Part shown: positions 1 to 7,015 of the stretch, one piece after another | Layout of the letters: the number at the start of each line of letters is the position of its first letter | Numbering within the stretch: position 1 is the first letter of the stretch | From: an uncultured Anaerolineales bacterium | GTDB taxonomy: Bacteria > Chloroflexota > Anaerolineae > Anaerolineales > Villigracilaceae | Length of the DNA: 19,336 bases | NCBI GenBank assembly: GCA_937928015.1 | Contig: CALFXA010000144.1 | Coordinates: 1 to 19,336 of the forward strand | Direction: 5' to 3' | The notes under the pieces: model-generated | What the model was told of the DNA's origin: nothing | Databases searched by the model: none | The model's input: the letters and a program-made list of their open reading frames with translations, nothing else | Position numbers and translations under genes: made by a program

Positions 1-144
1 ATCCAGATAAAAGAAACTATTCAACAGCAGACTGAAGAGTGAACCGAGATACACCACCAGCATGTATAGCATGGGCGGACCCAGCAACAGCCACAATACC
101 AGTTTGGGCCGCAGATACAGATACGTGGACAGGCGTCTGAGCAT
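1..144 (-). CDS. ABC transporter permease, N-terminal fragment (PotB-like)
   Basis: Only the first 48 codons are inside the window. The ATG at 144 lies one base after the stop codon of the upstream ATPase gene, so the two are almost certainly translationally coupled. The fragment starts MLRRLSTYLYLRPKLVLWLL and continues into a strongly hydrophobic stretch (residues about 14-37), as expected for the first transmembrane helix of an inner-membrane permease. The call of a polyamine-type permease rests on position: binding protein, ATPase and permease follow in order on the minus strand, as in PotABCD-type importers. The family cannot be confirmed from 48 residues, and the second permease, if present, is outside the window. 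Confidence 0.72.
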   Translation of the reverse strand, partial: MLRRLSTYLYLRPKLVLWLLLGPPMLYMLVVYLGSLFSLLLNSFFYLD

Positions 145-145
145 C

Positions 146-1171
146 TCAGCCTCCGATTGCGCGCACGTGCTCACGATCCCAGGACAGGCGCACGCGCTGC
201 CCCTTGACCTTGAACACGTCCATCGAGGTGGTCTTGAGGTTCTGCTCGACCACCACCAGGTCAACGCCGCCCACTTCCACCAGGTAGCGGGTGTACAGGC
301 CCAGGTAGATGACATCGCGCACCAGGCCTTCGACGGCGTATTGATTTGCTTCGGGCTGGGACGAGAGCGGCGCAAGATGAATCTTCTCGGGGCGGATGGA
401 GAAGCGCTCCTCCGAGCCCGTAATTTGTTTCGCCAGCGGACCGCTGATCAGGTTCGAGACACCGACGAAGCCCGCCACGAACGGCGTGGCGGGATGCTCG
501 TACATCTCGGCGGGACTGCCGACTTGTTCGATCTGACCCTGGTTGAAGACCGCGATGCGGTCGCTCATGGTCAGGGCCTCCTCCTGGTCGTGCGTGACGA
601 AGATGAAGGTGATGCCCACACGCTGCTGAATGGCCTTGAGTTCCACCTGCATTTGCTGGCGCAGCTTGAGGTCCAGGGCGCCGAGCGGCTCGTCGAGCAG
701 GAGCACCTTGGGCTGGTTGATCAGGGCGCGGGCCAGGGCCACGCGTTGACGTTGTCCGCCCGAGAGTTGGGATGGCTTACGGCCGGCCAACCCAGGCAGG
801 CGGACGAGGTCCAGCATTTCTTCGGCGCGCTTCATCCGCTCGGGCTTGGCGACCTTCTTGAGCATCAACCCATAGGCGATGTTCTCGCCGACGGTCATGT
901 GCGGGAAAAGGGCGTAATCCTGAAAAACCGTGTTGACAGGCCGTTCATAGGGCGGCAAGGTCGAGACGTCCTGCCCGTACAACAGGATGCGCCCCGCGCT
1001 GGGGCGCTCGAAGCCCGCGATCAGCCGCAGGCAAGTGGTCTTGCCCGAACCCGAAGGCCCGAGCATGGAAAAAAATTCGCCGTCGCGCACTTCCATGCTG
1101 ACGTTGTCCACCGCCCGCACCTCCCCGAAGTGACGCGCAACCTTCTCAAAAACAATGGCTGAAGAACTCAT
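146..1171 (-). CDS. potA: ABC transporter ATP-binding protein, PotA-like (spermidine/putrescine type)
   Basis: Predicted cytoplasmic ATPase that powers a polyamine or similar small-solute importer. From the ATG at 1171 the protein is 341 residues, normal for PotA. Visible motifs: Walker A GPSGSGKT (38-45), Q-loop Gln in [20 protein letters not shown] (about 84), signature [15 protein letters not shown] (136-150), Walker [13 protein letters not shown] (156-167) and H-loop His in [10 protein letters not shown] (194). The last ~70 residues fit the TOBE substrate-regulation domain typical of the PotA/CysA/MalK group. A longer in-frame TTG start at 1186 exists. I prefer the ATG because GGATGG lies about 7 bases upstream and the family usually starts just before the first strand. 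The binding-protein gene is upstream and the permease follows after one base. The exact substrate is inferred, since relatives also carry thiamine, iron or phosphonates. Confidence 0.9.
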   Translation of the reverse strand: MSSSAIVFEKVARHFGEVRAVDNVSMEVRDGEFFSMLGPSGSGKTTCLRLIAGFERPSAGRILLYGQDVSTLPPYERPVNTVFQDYALFPHMTVGENIAYGLMLKKVAKPERMKRAEEMLDLVRLPGLAGRKPSQLSGGQRQRVALARALINQPKVLLLDEPLGALDLKLRQQMQVELKAIQQRVGITFIFVTHDQEEALTMSDRIAVFNQGQIEQVGSPAEMYEHPATPFVAGFVGVSNLISGPLAKQITGSEERFSIRPEKIHLAPLSSQPEANQYAVEGLVRDVIYLGLYTRYLVEVGGVDLVVVEQNLKTTSMDVFKVKGQRVRLSWDREHVRAIGG

Positions 1172-1194
1172 CGTCGTCCCATCCAATCACAAAG

Positions 1195-1226
1195 CCCCAC
1201 CGCGCCAGAGAACTGACGCGGTGGGG
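1195..1226 (-). terminator. intercistronic hairpin between binding protein and ATPase genes
   Basis: A perfect 10-bp inverted repeat (CCCCACCGCG at 1195-1204 and CGCGGTGGGG at 1217-1226) with a 12-base loop lies between the stop of the binding protein gene and the start of the ATPase gene. Only three T residues follow on the minus strand, so it is a weak terminator at best. It more likely acts as a partial terminator or a 3'-protecting stem that leaves more binding-protein mRNA than ATPase/permease mRNA, as is common in ABC importer operons. Confidence 0.6.
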
Positions 1227-1241
1227 AAAGTCACGCGAAAT

Positions 1242-2399
1242 TTACTGACTGCCCTTGATGGTGTTATAGGCCTCGACCCACTTGGAGTATGGAATCACGT
1301 CCGTGCCCGTGGGGGTCTTCCAGAAATAGATCTTATCGAAATCGTTGAAGCCGTTGGTGGCGCAGCCTGCGTCGGTCAGCAGTTCGTTGCCTGTGCAGGC
1401 CGCAGGGACCGAGGGCACCGAGCCGAACCAGGCCGCCACGTCGCCCTGGACCTTGGGATCGAGCGAGTGCTCCATCCACATATAGGCGCAGTTCGGGTGC
1501 GGGGCCTTGGCATGCAGCATGGTGGTATCGGCCCAGCCCGTGGCGCCTTCCACGGGGATGGTCGAGGCGATGGGCTTGCTGTCGAATTGCAGCAGGTTAA
1601 CCTGATACGGCCACGAGGACGAAGCCGCCGTGCCTTCGTTGGTGAAGTCGTCCATCTGGACGGCCACGTCGTGCCAGTAGCGGTTGACCAGCTTGCGCTG
1701 TTCGGTGAGCAGGGCCACGGCCGCGTCGAACTGCTTCTGGTTCAACTGGTACGGGTCGGTGATTCCCAACTCGGGATTGTTGTACTTCAGGTACAGGGCG
1801 GCGTCGGCGATGTAGATCGGGCCGTCATAGGCCTGCACGCGGCCCTTGTTCGATTTGCCGTCGGGCAGGTTCTGTTCCTTGAAGACCACGCCCCAGGTAG
1901 TGGGCGCCTCGGGGAACACGTCGGTGCTGTACATCAGCACATTCGGGCCCCATTGGTAGGGCACGCCGTAATGCACGCCGTCCACCGTGTGCCAGGGCGC
2001 GTTCTGCAGGCGCTCGTCCACGTTCTTATAAGAAGGGATCAGGTCCAGGTTGATCGGCTGGACGGTGCCGCCCGCGATCAGGCGGTTGGAGGCGTCGCCC
2101 GAGGCGGTCACCAGGTCGAAGCCGCCGCCGAGCATCAACTGCACCATCTCGTCGGAGGTGGCCGCCACCTTCACGTTGACCTTGCAGCCTGTCTCCGCTT
2201 CGAAGGCGGTCACCCAGTCGTAGGCGGGATCCGACTCACCGCGCTCGATATAGCCCGCCCAGGCGATGATGTCCACCTCGCCTTCGCCCTTGCCCAGCGA
2301 CTTCATCGGCTGGGCCGCGCCGCCTGCTCCTCCGCAGGCGGTCAGCACCAGGCTCGCCAGGGCCAGTACCGATAGAAATACAAACCATTTCGATTTCAT
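1242..2399 (-). CDS. potD: extracellular solute-binding lipoprotein of ABC importer (PotD-like)
   Basis: Predicted surface lipoprotein that captures the solute for the adjacent ATPase and permease. The chosen ATG at 2399 gives 385 residues and a textbook lipoprotein signal: MKSKW, a hydrophobic core, and lipobox LTAC with Cys22, followed by a small flexible GGAGGAA stretch. AAAGGAG sits nine bases upstream of this ATG. An in-frame GTG at 2459 would put about 20 charged residues ahead of the signal peptide and is unlikely. Mature segments such as DIIAWAGYIERG, a mid-protein YDGPIYIADAALYL and a C-terminal KAPHPNCAYMWMEHSLDP stretch fit the COG0687 spermidine/putrescine-binding family, and the length is right. 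The gene is first in the operon, with a promoter at 2564-2591. The substrate (putrescine or spermidine) is inferred from family resemblance. Confidence 0.85.
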   Translation of the reverse strand: MKSKWFVFLSVLALASLVLTACGGAGGAAQPMKSLGKGEGEVDIIAWAGYIERGESDPAYDWVTAFEAETGCKVNVKVAATSDEMVQLMLGGGFDLVTASGDASNRLIAGGTVQPINLDLIPSYKNVDERLQNAPWHTVDGVHYGVPYQWGPNVLMYSTDVFPEAPTTWGVVFKEQNLPDGKSNKGRVQAYDGPIYIADAALYLKYNNPELGITDPYQLNQKQFDAAVALLTEQRKLVNRYWHDVAVQMDDFTNEGTAASSSWPYQVNLLQFDSKPIASTIPVEGATGWADTTMLHAKAPHPNCAYMWMEHSLDPKVQGDVAAWFGSVPSVPAACTGNELLTDAGCATNGFNDFDKIYFWKTPTGTDVIPYSKWVEAYNTIKGSQ

Positions 2400-2746
2400 G
2401 CGTCTCTTCTCCTTTGGGAATAATAGGTCGAACATTGACATTGGGCCGAGTTCAGTCACTTAAAACAGAAGACCACCTCCCTCCGCGCGTATTTGCCGTT
2501 GAAATGAATCAAGGTCAGGGCACTCCACAACCAGCAGGATGGGACAGTGGAAAATCTGCGCGCATTATAGCGGAATCGACACAAGAGTCAAACACAATCT
2601 TCCGAAACGGAAAGGCTAAAAGGATTAATTGTCGATTTTCAACCGAATTTTTGGGCTAATTTGCATCTGACCCACCTTGGAATGAGAAGATCATCGATTG
2701 TAGTCAGTTATAGTATCTGGGACGTTCCTATTCGGCAGGAGGAAAA
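2400..2746. other. divergent intergenic region between potD and the TPR gene
   Basis: This 347-bp region separates divergent genes. It holds the minus-strand promoter at 2564-2591, the ~155-base 5' leader of the binding protein gene, and the AGGAGG ribosome site of the TPR gene at 2737-2742. The leader contains a purine-rich GGAGGGAGGTGG stretch without a convincing reading frame behind it. On the plus strand there is a TATAGT at 2709-2714, but no -35 at a proper distance, so I do not call a promoter for the TPR gene. Confidence 0.6.
2564..2591 (-). promoter_or_regulatory. sigma-70-type promoter of the ABC importer operon
   Basis: On the minus strand TTGACT (2591-2586) and TATAAT (2569-2564) are separated by 16 bases. 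The -10 matches the consensus fully and the -35 in five of six positions. Transcription would begin near 2557 and leave a leader of about 155 bases before the potD-like ATG. Confidence 0.75.
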
Positions 2747-3427
2747 ATGAGACGAGGCGCTGTAAATACACACGAGAAACTAGCTGTCAGGTTTTACCAG
2801 CAGAGAAAATGGGAATCGGCCCTGGCAGAAAATCAAAAAGCAATAGAGGAAGAATCACATTCAGAGTCAATGCTCTTCTTAAGAGCATATCTGTTTATGG
2901 AAACCAAGGATTACCCCACAGCCGAGAGGGAAATCTCTCAACTGATGAGCAAATTTGGCGAAACGCCAGAAACGCTTAATCTTTTGGGATTACTCGAAAT
3001 GCAAAAAGGGCATATGGATGAGGCTAAGGCTATCCTGGAACGTGCTCTTACTCTCGATCAGAAATTTTGGAAAAGCCATTTTGATATGGGCAATCTCTAT
3101 CTTATTAAGAAACAATACCAAAAGGCTGTTGATGAACATTGGACGGCTTTAAAATCTCATATAACCTGGCAGACAATATGGGGACTTCTAGGATCTGTTT
3201 CATTATTACATCCAAAGCTCTTCCGCTTCATTTTTGTTGTTTTAGTTATTGCTCCATTCATCACAAAATCAATTGTAGGAATATTCTTCTCCACCATATC
3301 TGTTCTATTTTTCCTCACCACAGGAGCAGCCCTTTGGGTGTCAGGCAAAAAGAAGGAAGGATTATTTGTAGTGTTTTTTTCCTTGTTGTTATTAGTTGCT
3401 TATATTTTTAGTTACAATTTCAAATAA
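2747..3427 (+). CDS. TPR-repeat protein with C-terminal membrane helices
   Basis: A 226-residue protein of unknown function. Residues about 5-135 are made of helix pairs with TPR spacing (for example LNLLGLLEMQKGHMDEAKAI and MGNLYLIKKQYQKAVDEHW), giving three to four TPR units, a protein-protein docking surface. Residues about 155-226 contain three hydrophobic helices (LFRFIFVVLVIAPF, IFFSTISVLFFLTTGAALWV and LFVVFFSLLLLVAYIF), so the TPR part is probably tethered to the membrane and cytoplasmic, as no signal peptide is present. The start is supported by AGGAGG four bases before the ATG. The gene is clearly AT-richer than both neighbours and uses many AAA/ATT/TTA codons, which suggests a different origin. 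It is alone: the genes on both sides have their own promoters. I cannot name a partner or process. Confidence 0.8.
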   Translation: MRRGAVNTHEKLAVRFYQQRKWESALAENQKAIEEESHSESMLFLRAYLFMETKDYPTAEREISQLMSKFGETPETLNLLGLLEMQKGHMDEAKAILERALTLDQKFWKSHFDMGNLYLIKKQYQKAVDEHWTALKSHITWQTIWGLLGSVSLLHPKLFRFIFVVLVIAPFITKSIVGIFFSTISVLFFLTTGAALWVSGKKKEGLFVVFFSLLLLVAYIFSYNFK

Positions 3428-3563
3428 CACAAAATCACGCGTTTGCCTGCAAAAAGACGGCATAAAAATAAGAAGAATACCAACAACGGCTTCGATCATC
3501 ATCGGGCCGATATTTGCGACGAATATTGAAGTGTCATCTCAGTTTACGGGGATTATGTTTTTC

Positions 3564-3713
3564 AAAAGGAGTGTCCAATATCCAAGACATAACTCGCCAC
3601 TGCGAGCCCGATAGGGCGAAGCAATCCCCTATGTGCCGAATAAGATTGCTTCGTCGGGCCGCCGCCCTCCTCACAATGACGCAACTTTGATTTCGATATT
3701 AGACGCCCCTTTT
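3564..3713. repeat. nested imperfect palindrome, MITE/REP-like dispersed element
   Basis: Two nested inverted repeats are visible. The outer arms (3564-3582 and 3695-3713) match at 16 of 19 positions when one is reverse-complemented, and all three differences are transitions. The inner element spans 3595-3681. Its ends (CGCCACTGCGAG and CTCACAATGACG) match at 9 of 12 positions, and its core has GCGAAGCAATC facing GATTGCTTCGTCGGG. The inner sequence, a GTCATTGCGAG...GAAGCAATC type palindrome, belongs to a kind of intergenic repeat I recognise as frequent in environmental bacterial genomes. No transposase is present. Transcribed, it could fold into a long stem and end or protect the TPR mRNA. 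Confidence 0.75.
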
Positions 3714-3802
3714 TCAAGTCTAGTATCGACAATCGCAAAACAGAAGAGGCATTGGGCTTATTTAGAATATTCTATGCCGTGCAATTCCCCCTCCCCTCGG
3801 CC

Positions 3803-3832
3803 TTGAAATCCTCCCCGACTCTGTCCTATAAT
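3803..3832 (+). promoter_or_regulatory. sigma-70-type promoter of the propeller/SLH surface protein gene
   Basis: TTGAAA (3803-3808) and TATAAT (3827-3832) are spaced by 18 bases. Transcription from about 3840 would give a leader of roughly 60 bases ending in GAAGGAA (3891-3897) just before the ATG at 3903. Confidence 0.65.
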
Positions 3833-3902
3833 GGATGGGGGTCGGGTCATCGTCGAAACAAGTCATCCCTGCGATCCAACCTGATTCCTGGAAGGAAATT
3901 CT

Positions 3903-6668
3903 ATGGCTACCTCCAGAATGCGGATTTTGGCGCATTGGATGGTGCTGGCAAGCCTGCTGATGGCAGGCCTGTCCACTTACGGGGGAAAAGCCGAAGCGCT
4001 CTCGCCTAGCGTGCGTGTTTCGGTCAGTTCGAGCGGCGCACAAGCCAACGACGGCTCCTTGTGGGCCTCCATCTCCGCGGACGGCCGTTACGTGGCCTTC
4101 GAATCGGGCGCGGACAACCTGGTCAGCGGGGATACGAACGGCGCGCCCGACATCTTCGTGCATGACCGTCTGACGGGTGAGACCACCCGCGCTTCGATCC
4201 GCACGGGCGGAGAGCAGGCCAACAGCGGCTCGTACCGAGCCGCCATCTCGGGTGATGGCCGCTATGTGGGCTTCCTCTCGGGCGCGACCAATCTGGTCAG
4301 CGGGGACACCAACAATGTGGACGACGCCTTCGTCCATGACCGCCAGACGGGTGACACGGTGCGGGTCTCGGTCAGCTCGCTGGGCGAACAGGGCAACGAC
4401 CAGACCGACCATTATCTGGCCCTCTCGGCGAACGGCCGTTTTGCGGTCTTCTGCTCAGACGCCACCAACCTGGTGGACGGCGACAACAACGCCAAGGTCG
4501 ATGTTTTCGTGCATGACCTGCAAACACACACCACCGAACGGGTCAACGTATCCAGCGACGAAGCCGAAGCGGATGCCAGCGGCTGGGACCCATCCATCTC
4601 AGCGGACGGGAACCTGGTGGCCTTCTCCTCGGGCGCGACGAACCTGGTCGCAAATGATACGAATGACACCGCGGATGTCTTCGTGCGGGACCGTCAGGCG
4701 GGCACCACCTTTTTGGCTACGGTCAACTCGAACGGCGAACAGGCCGACCACGGCGGCTACGCGGGATTCCTCTCGGCAAGCGGACGATACGTGGTCTTCT
4801 CGTCCAGTGCGAACAACCTGATGAGCGACGACAATTACGGGTTCACGCAGGCCTTCCGTCACGACCTGCTCACAGGTGAGACGATCCTGGTCTCTTCGTA
4901 TGAAGACTACGGCCCGATGGTGGGCTGGTCGGAAGAGACCGTCATTTCATCGGACGGGCGCTATGCAGTCTTCGAATTCGATGACAAAGGCGACGGCCTG
5001 CCAGGGCGGGTCATCCAATTGCACGATTGCGTCACGGGCGCGACGGTCCAGGTGGCCCCAGGCTACGACGAGACCGACTCATCTCACAGTCCCGCCCTCT
5101 CAGCGGATGGGCGCTTCCTGGCCTTCCACTCCGACGCCAACTACATCGTCCCGAATGACACCAACGATGCGAGTGATGTCTTCGAACGCGAGTTATTCAC
5201 GCCCGTGGCCAAGACCTACACCTCGGCTGGGACCTACGACGGCTGGGTGATCGAATCGGGCGAGGAGAGCGAGGTCGGCGGGCATGTGGACTCACAATCC
5301 ACGCTGCTGTACGTGGGTGACGCCGCCAACGACCAGCAATACCGCGCGATCCTGCACTTCGACACCTCGTCGCTGCCGAACAACGCCGTCATCACGCAGG
5401 CCGTGCTCAAGGTCAAGAAACAGGGCGTGACGGGTAGCAATCCCTTCAACTCCCTGGGACCATTATTGGTCGACCTGCGTAAGCCCGCCTTCGGCACGGC
5501 CTCCCTCGAGTCGACCGACTTCGAGACAGCCGCAGACCTGAACGGCGGCGGCACCGTCGGCTCGGGCCTGAGTGGGGGCTGGTACACCGCTTTTCTGGAC
5601 CCGTCCGCCTATCCCATCATCCACACCTACGGCACCACCCAGATGCGCCTGCGCTTCAGCTTGGGCGACAATGACAACCAGAGCGCGGACTTCCTGAAGC
5701 TATTCAGCGGAGACGCCGCCGTGGGCGACCAACCCTACCTGTACCTCGAATACTACGTCCCGCAAGAGAAGTACCCGACCGTGTTGGCCATCCTGCGCAC
5801 CTCGCCCAACCCCACCGACGCCAACCTGGTGACCTACCTGGTGGCCTTCAGTGAACCCGTCACGGGCGTGGACGCGAGCGACTTCGTCCTGACCACTTCG
5901 GGGGTGGTCAACGCCTCGGTAAACTCGGTCAGCGGCTCGGACGACACCTGGAGCGTGACGGTTCACACGGGCGCTTCGTCTGGCACCCTGCGCCTGGACC
6001 TGGTGGACGACGACAGCATCCAGGACTCGGCGCACAGACACCTGGGCGGATCTGACGCTGGCAACGGGGACTTCACAAGCGGGGAGGTCTACACCATCCT
6101 GCCGCATCCCACCTTTGCAGATGTGCCCCTGGACTACTGGGCCTGGCCCTACATCGAGAGCATTTATCTGGCGGGCATCACGGGCGGCTGTGGTAATGGA
6201 AACTTCTGCCCCGATGCGACGGTCTCACGCGCGCAGATGGCGGTCTTCTTGGAGCGCAGCATGCGCGGCTCGACCTTCACCCCGCCGCCCGCCACGGGAA
6301 TGGTCTTCAGTGACGTGCCCGCCAATTATTGGGCTGCGGCCTGGATCGAGCAGCTTGCGGGCGACGCCGTCACGGGTGGCTGCGGCGGCGGGATGTATTG
6401 TCCCGAGGTCATCGTCAGCCGCGCACAGATGGCGGTCTTCCTGCTGCGGGCGGAGCATGGCGCGGCCTACGTCCCGCCCGATGTGGGCGCGGGCACAGGT
6501 TTCACGGACGTCCCCGCCAACTATTGGGCCGCCGCGTGGATCAAGCAACTGGCAGCCGAGGGCGTCACGGGCGGCTGCGGCAACGGACTCTTCTGCCCCG
6601 AGGCCTCGGTCAACCGCGCACAGATGGCCGTCTTCCTACAGCGCACCTTCCACCTGACAATGCCATAG
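3903..6668 (+). CDS. secreted PD40 beta-propeller / DNRLRE / Ig-like protein with three C-terminal SLH-like repeats
   Basis: A 921-residue secreted, cell-surface protein of unknown ligand. Residues 1-33 form a Sec signal peptide (MATSRMRI, hydrophobic core, likely cleavage after AEA). Residues about 35-435 hold seven blades with the pattern SADGRYVAFxSxxxNLVxxDTNxxxDVFVHD, a PD40/TolB-like seven-bladed propeller; the DTNxxxD loops look like metal sites. Residues about 437-619 fit a DNRLRE-type beta-sandwich (RAILHFDTSSLPNNAVITQA). Residues about 622-733 are an Ig-like domain with FSEPVTGVDASDFVLTTSGV, found in large adhesins. Residues about 735-921 are three SLH-like repeats (FADVPLDYWAWPYIE, FSDVPANYWAAAWIE, FTDVPANYWAAAWIK), each with a C-x5-C pair, probably a disulfide. 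The start has GAAGGAA at 3891. The SLH units closely resemble those in the RHS protein downstream, so both probably use the same surface anchor. Confidence 0.88.
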   Translation: MATSRMRILAHWMVLASLLMAGLSTYGGKAEALSPSVRVSVSSSGAQANDGSLWASISADGRYVAFESGADNLVSGDTNGAPDIFVHDRLTGETTRASIRTGGEQANSGSYRAAISGDGRYVGFLSGATNLVSGDTNNVDDAFVHDRQTGDTVRVSVSSLGEQGNDQTDHYLALSANGRFAVFCSDATNLVDGDNNAKVDVFVHDLQTHTTERVNVSSDEAEADASGWDPSISADGNLVAFSSGATNLVANDTNDTADVFVRDRQAGTTFLATVNSNGEQADHGGYAGFLSASGRYVVFSSSANNLMSDDNYGFTQAFRHDLLTGETILVSSYEDYGPMVGWSEETVISSDGRYAVFEFDDKGDGLPGRVIQLHDCVTGATVQVAPGYDETDSSHSPALSADGRFLAFHSDANYIVPNDTNDASDVFERELFTPVAKTYTSAGTYDGWVIESGEESEVGGHVDSQSTLLYVGDAANDQQYRAILHFDTSSLPNNAVITQAVLKVKKQGVTGSNPFNSLGPLLVDLRKPAFGTASLESTDFETAADLNGGGTVGSGLSGGWYTAFLDPSAYPIIHTYGTTQMRLRFSLGDNDNQSADFLKLFSGDAAVGDQPYLYLEYYVPQEKYPTVLAILRTSPNPTDANLVTYLVAFSEPVTGVDASDFVLTTSGVVNASVNSVSGSDDTWSVTVHTGASSGTLRLDLVDDDSIQDSAHRHLGGSDAGNGDFTSGEVYTILPHPTFADVPLDYWAWPYIESIYLAGITGGCGNGNFCPDATVSRAQMAVFLERSMRGSTFTPPPATGMVFSDVPANYWAAAWIEQLAGDAVTGGCGGGMYCPEVIVSRAQMAVFLLRAEHGAAYVPPDVGAGTGFTDVPANYWAAAWIKQLAAEGVTGGCGNGLFCPEASVNRAQMAVFLQRTFHLTMP

Positions 6669-7015
6669 CGTATCTCACGCCCCTCCCGCAAGGAAACTTG
6701 AGCAGGAGATATAGGTTCGATATAGGATGGATATAGGATGGACGGAAGATCGATACAGGATCGATATAGGATCGATATAGATTTGATAAAAGAGGACAGG
6801 GAACTATAAACACTTTCAAAGGTTAGTCCCAAGAAACCCAAATCAGACACAGTACCAATGTACTATCTGCGCAAACAACCATATCCTATTTAATGAATGA
6901 CAAAAGTCACTGGAAAAATTAACTGTAAATGAGTAAATTATGAGCAACCTGTGGGGGAGAAGTTTCCACCACTTCCAAAAACAAACAACTCCATCGTTGA
7001 AAGGGGTACGCCGTC
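6669..7015. other. intergenic region with tandem repeat and AT-rich leader
   Basis: A 347-bp gene-free stretch. It holds the 11-bp tandem repeat (6708-6795), an AT-rich stretch from about 6835 to 6945 without a promoter I can support, and the AAAGGGG ribosome site nine bases before the RHS gene's ATG at 7016. No clear terminator follows the stop at 6668. Confidence 0.55.
6708..6795. repeat. 11-bp tandem repeat, eight units (GATATAGGATC type)
   Basis: Eight consecutive 11-base units start at 6708, 6719, 6730, 6741, 6752, 6763, 6774 and 6785. The consensus is GATATAGGATS. Units 2 and 3 are identical (GATATAGGATG), unit 6 is GATATAGGATC, and units 1, 4, 5, 7 and 8 are diverged. The period is close to one DNA helical turn, and junctions form ATCGAT palindromes. 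There are no spacers, so this is not a CRISPR. Confidence 0.85.

Larger units (their letters stand above)
3428..3902. other. intergenic region with nested palindromic element and downstream promoter
   Basis: About 475 bp without a credible gene. It holds the palindromic element at 3564-3713, the promoter at 3803-3832 and the GAAGGAA ribosome site (3891-3897) of the next gene. Short reading frames here lack ribosome sites and family features. Confidence 0.6.

Noticed and set aside
62..1162. Long plus-strand open frame opposite the ABC ATPase
   Set aside because: It is a shadow of the ATPase gene: no ribosome site, no family features, and His/Gly/Arg-rich composition typical of antisense GC-rich frames.
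1172..1186. Upstream TTG start for the ATPase
   Set aside because: It adds only five residues and lacks a good ribosome site; the ATG at 1171 fits the family better.
1155..2375. 406-codon plus-strand frame opposite the binding protein gene
   Set aside because: The minus strand has a full lipoprotein with lipobox, ribosome site and promoter; the opposite frame has none of these.
2414..2659. 81-codon plus-strand frame in the divergent intergenic region
   Set aside because: It overlaps the strong minus-strand promoter and leader, has no ribosome site, and its sequence shows no protein-like pattern.
6708..6795. Possible CRISPR array
   Set aside because: Units are 11 bases and contiguous with no spacers, and no cas gene is present.
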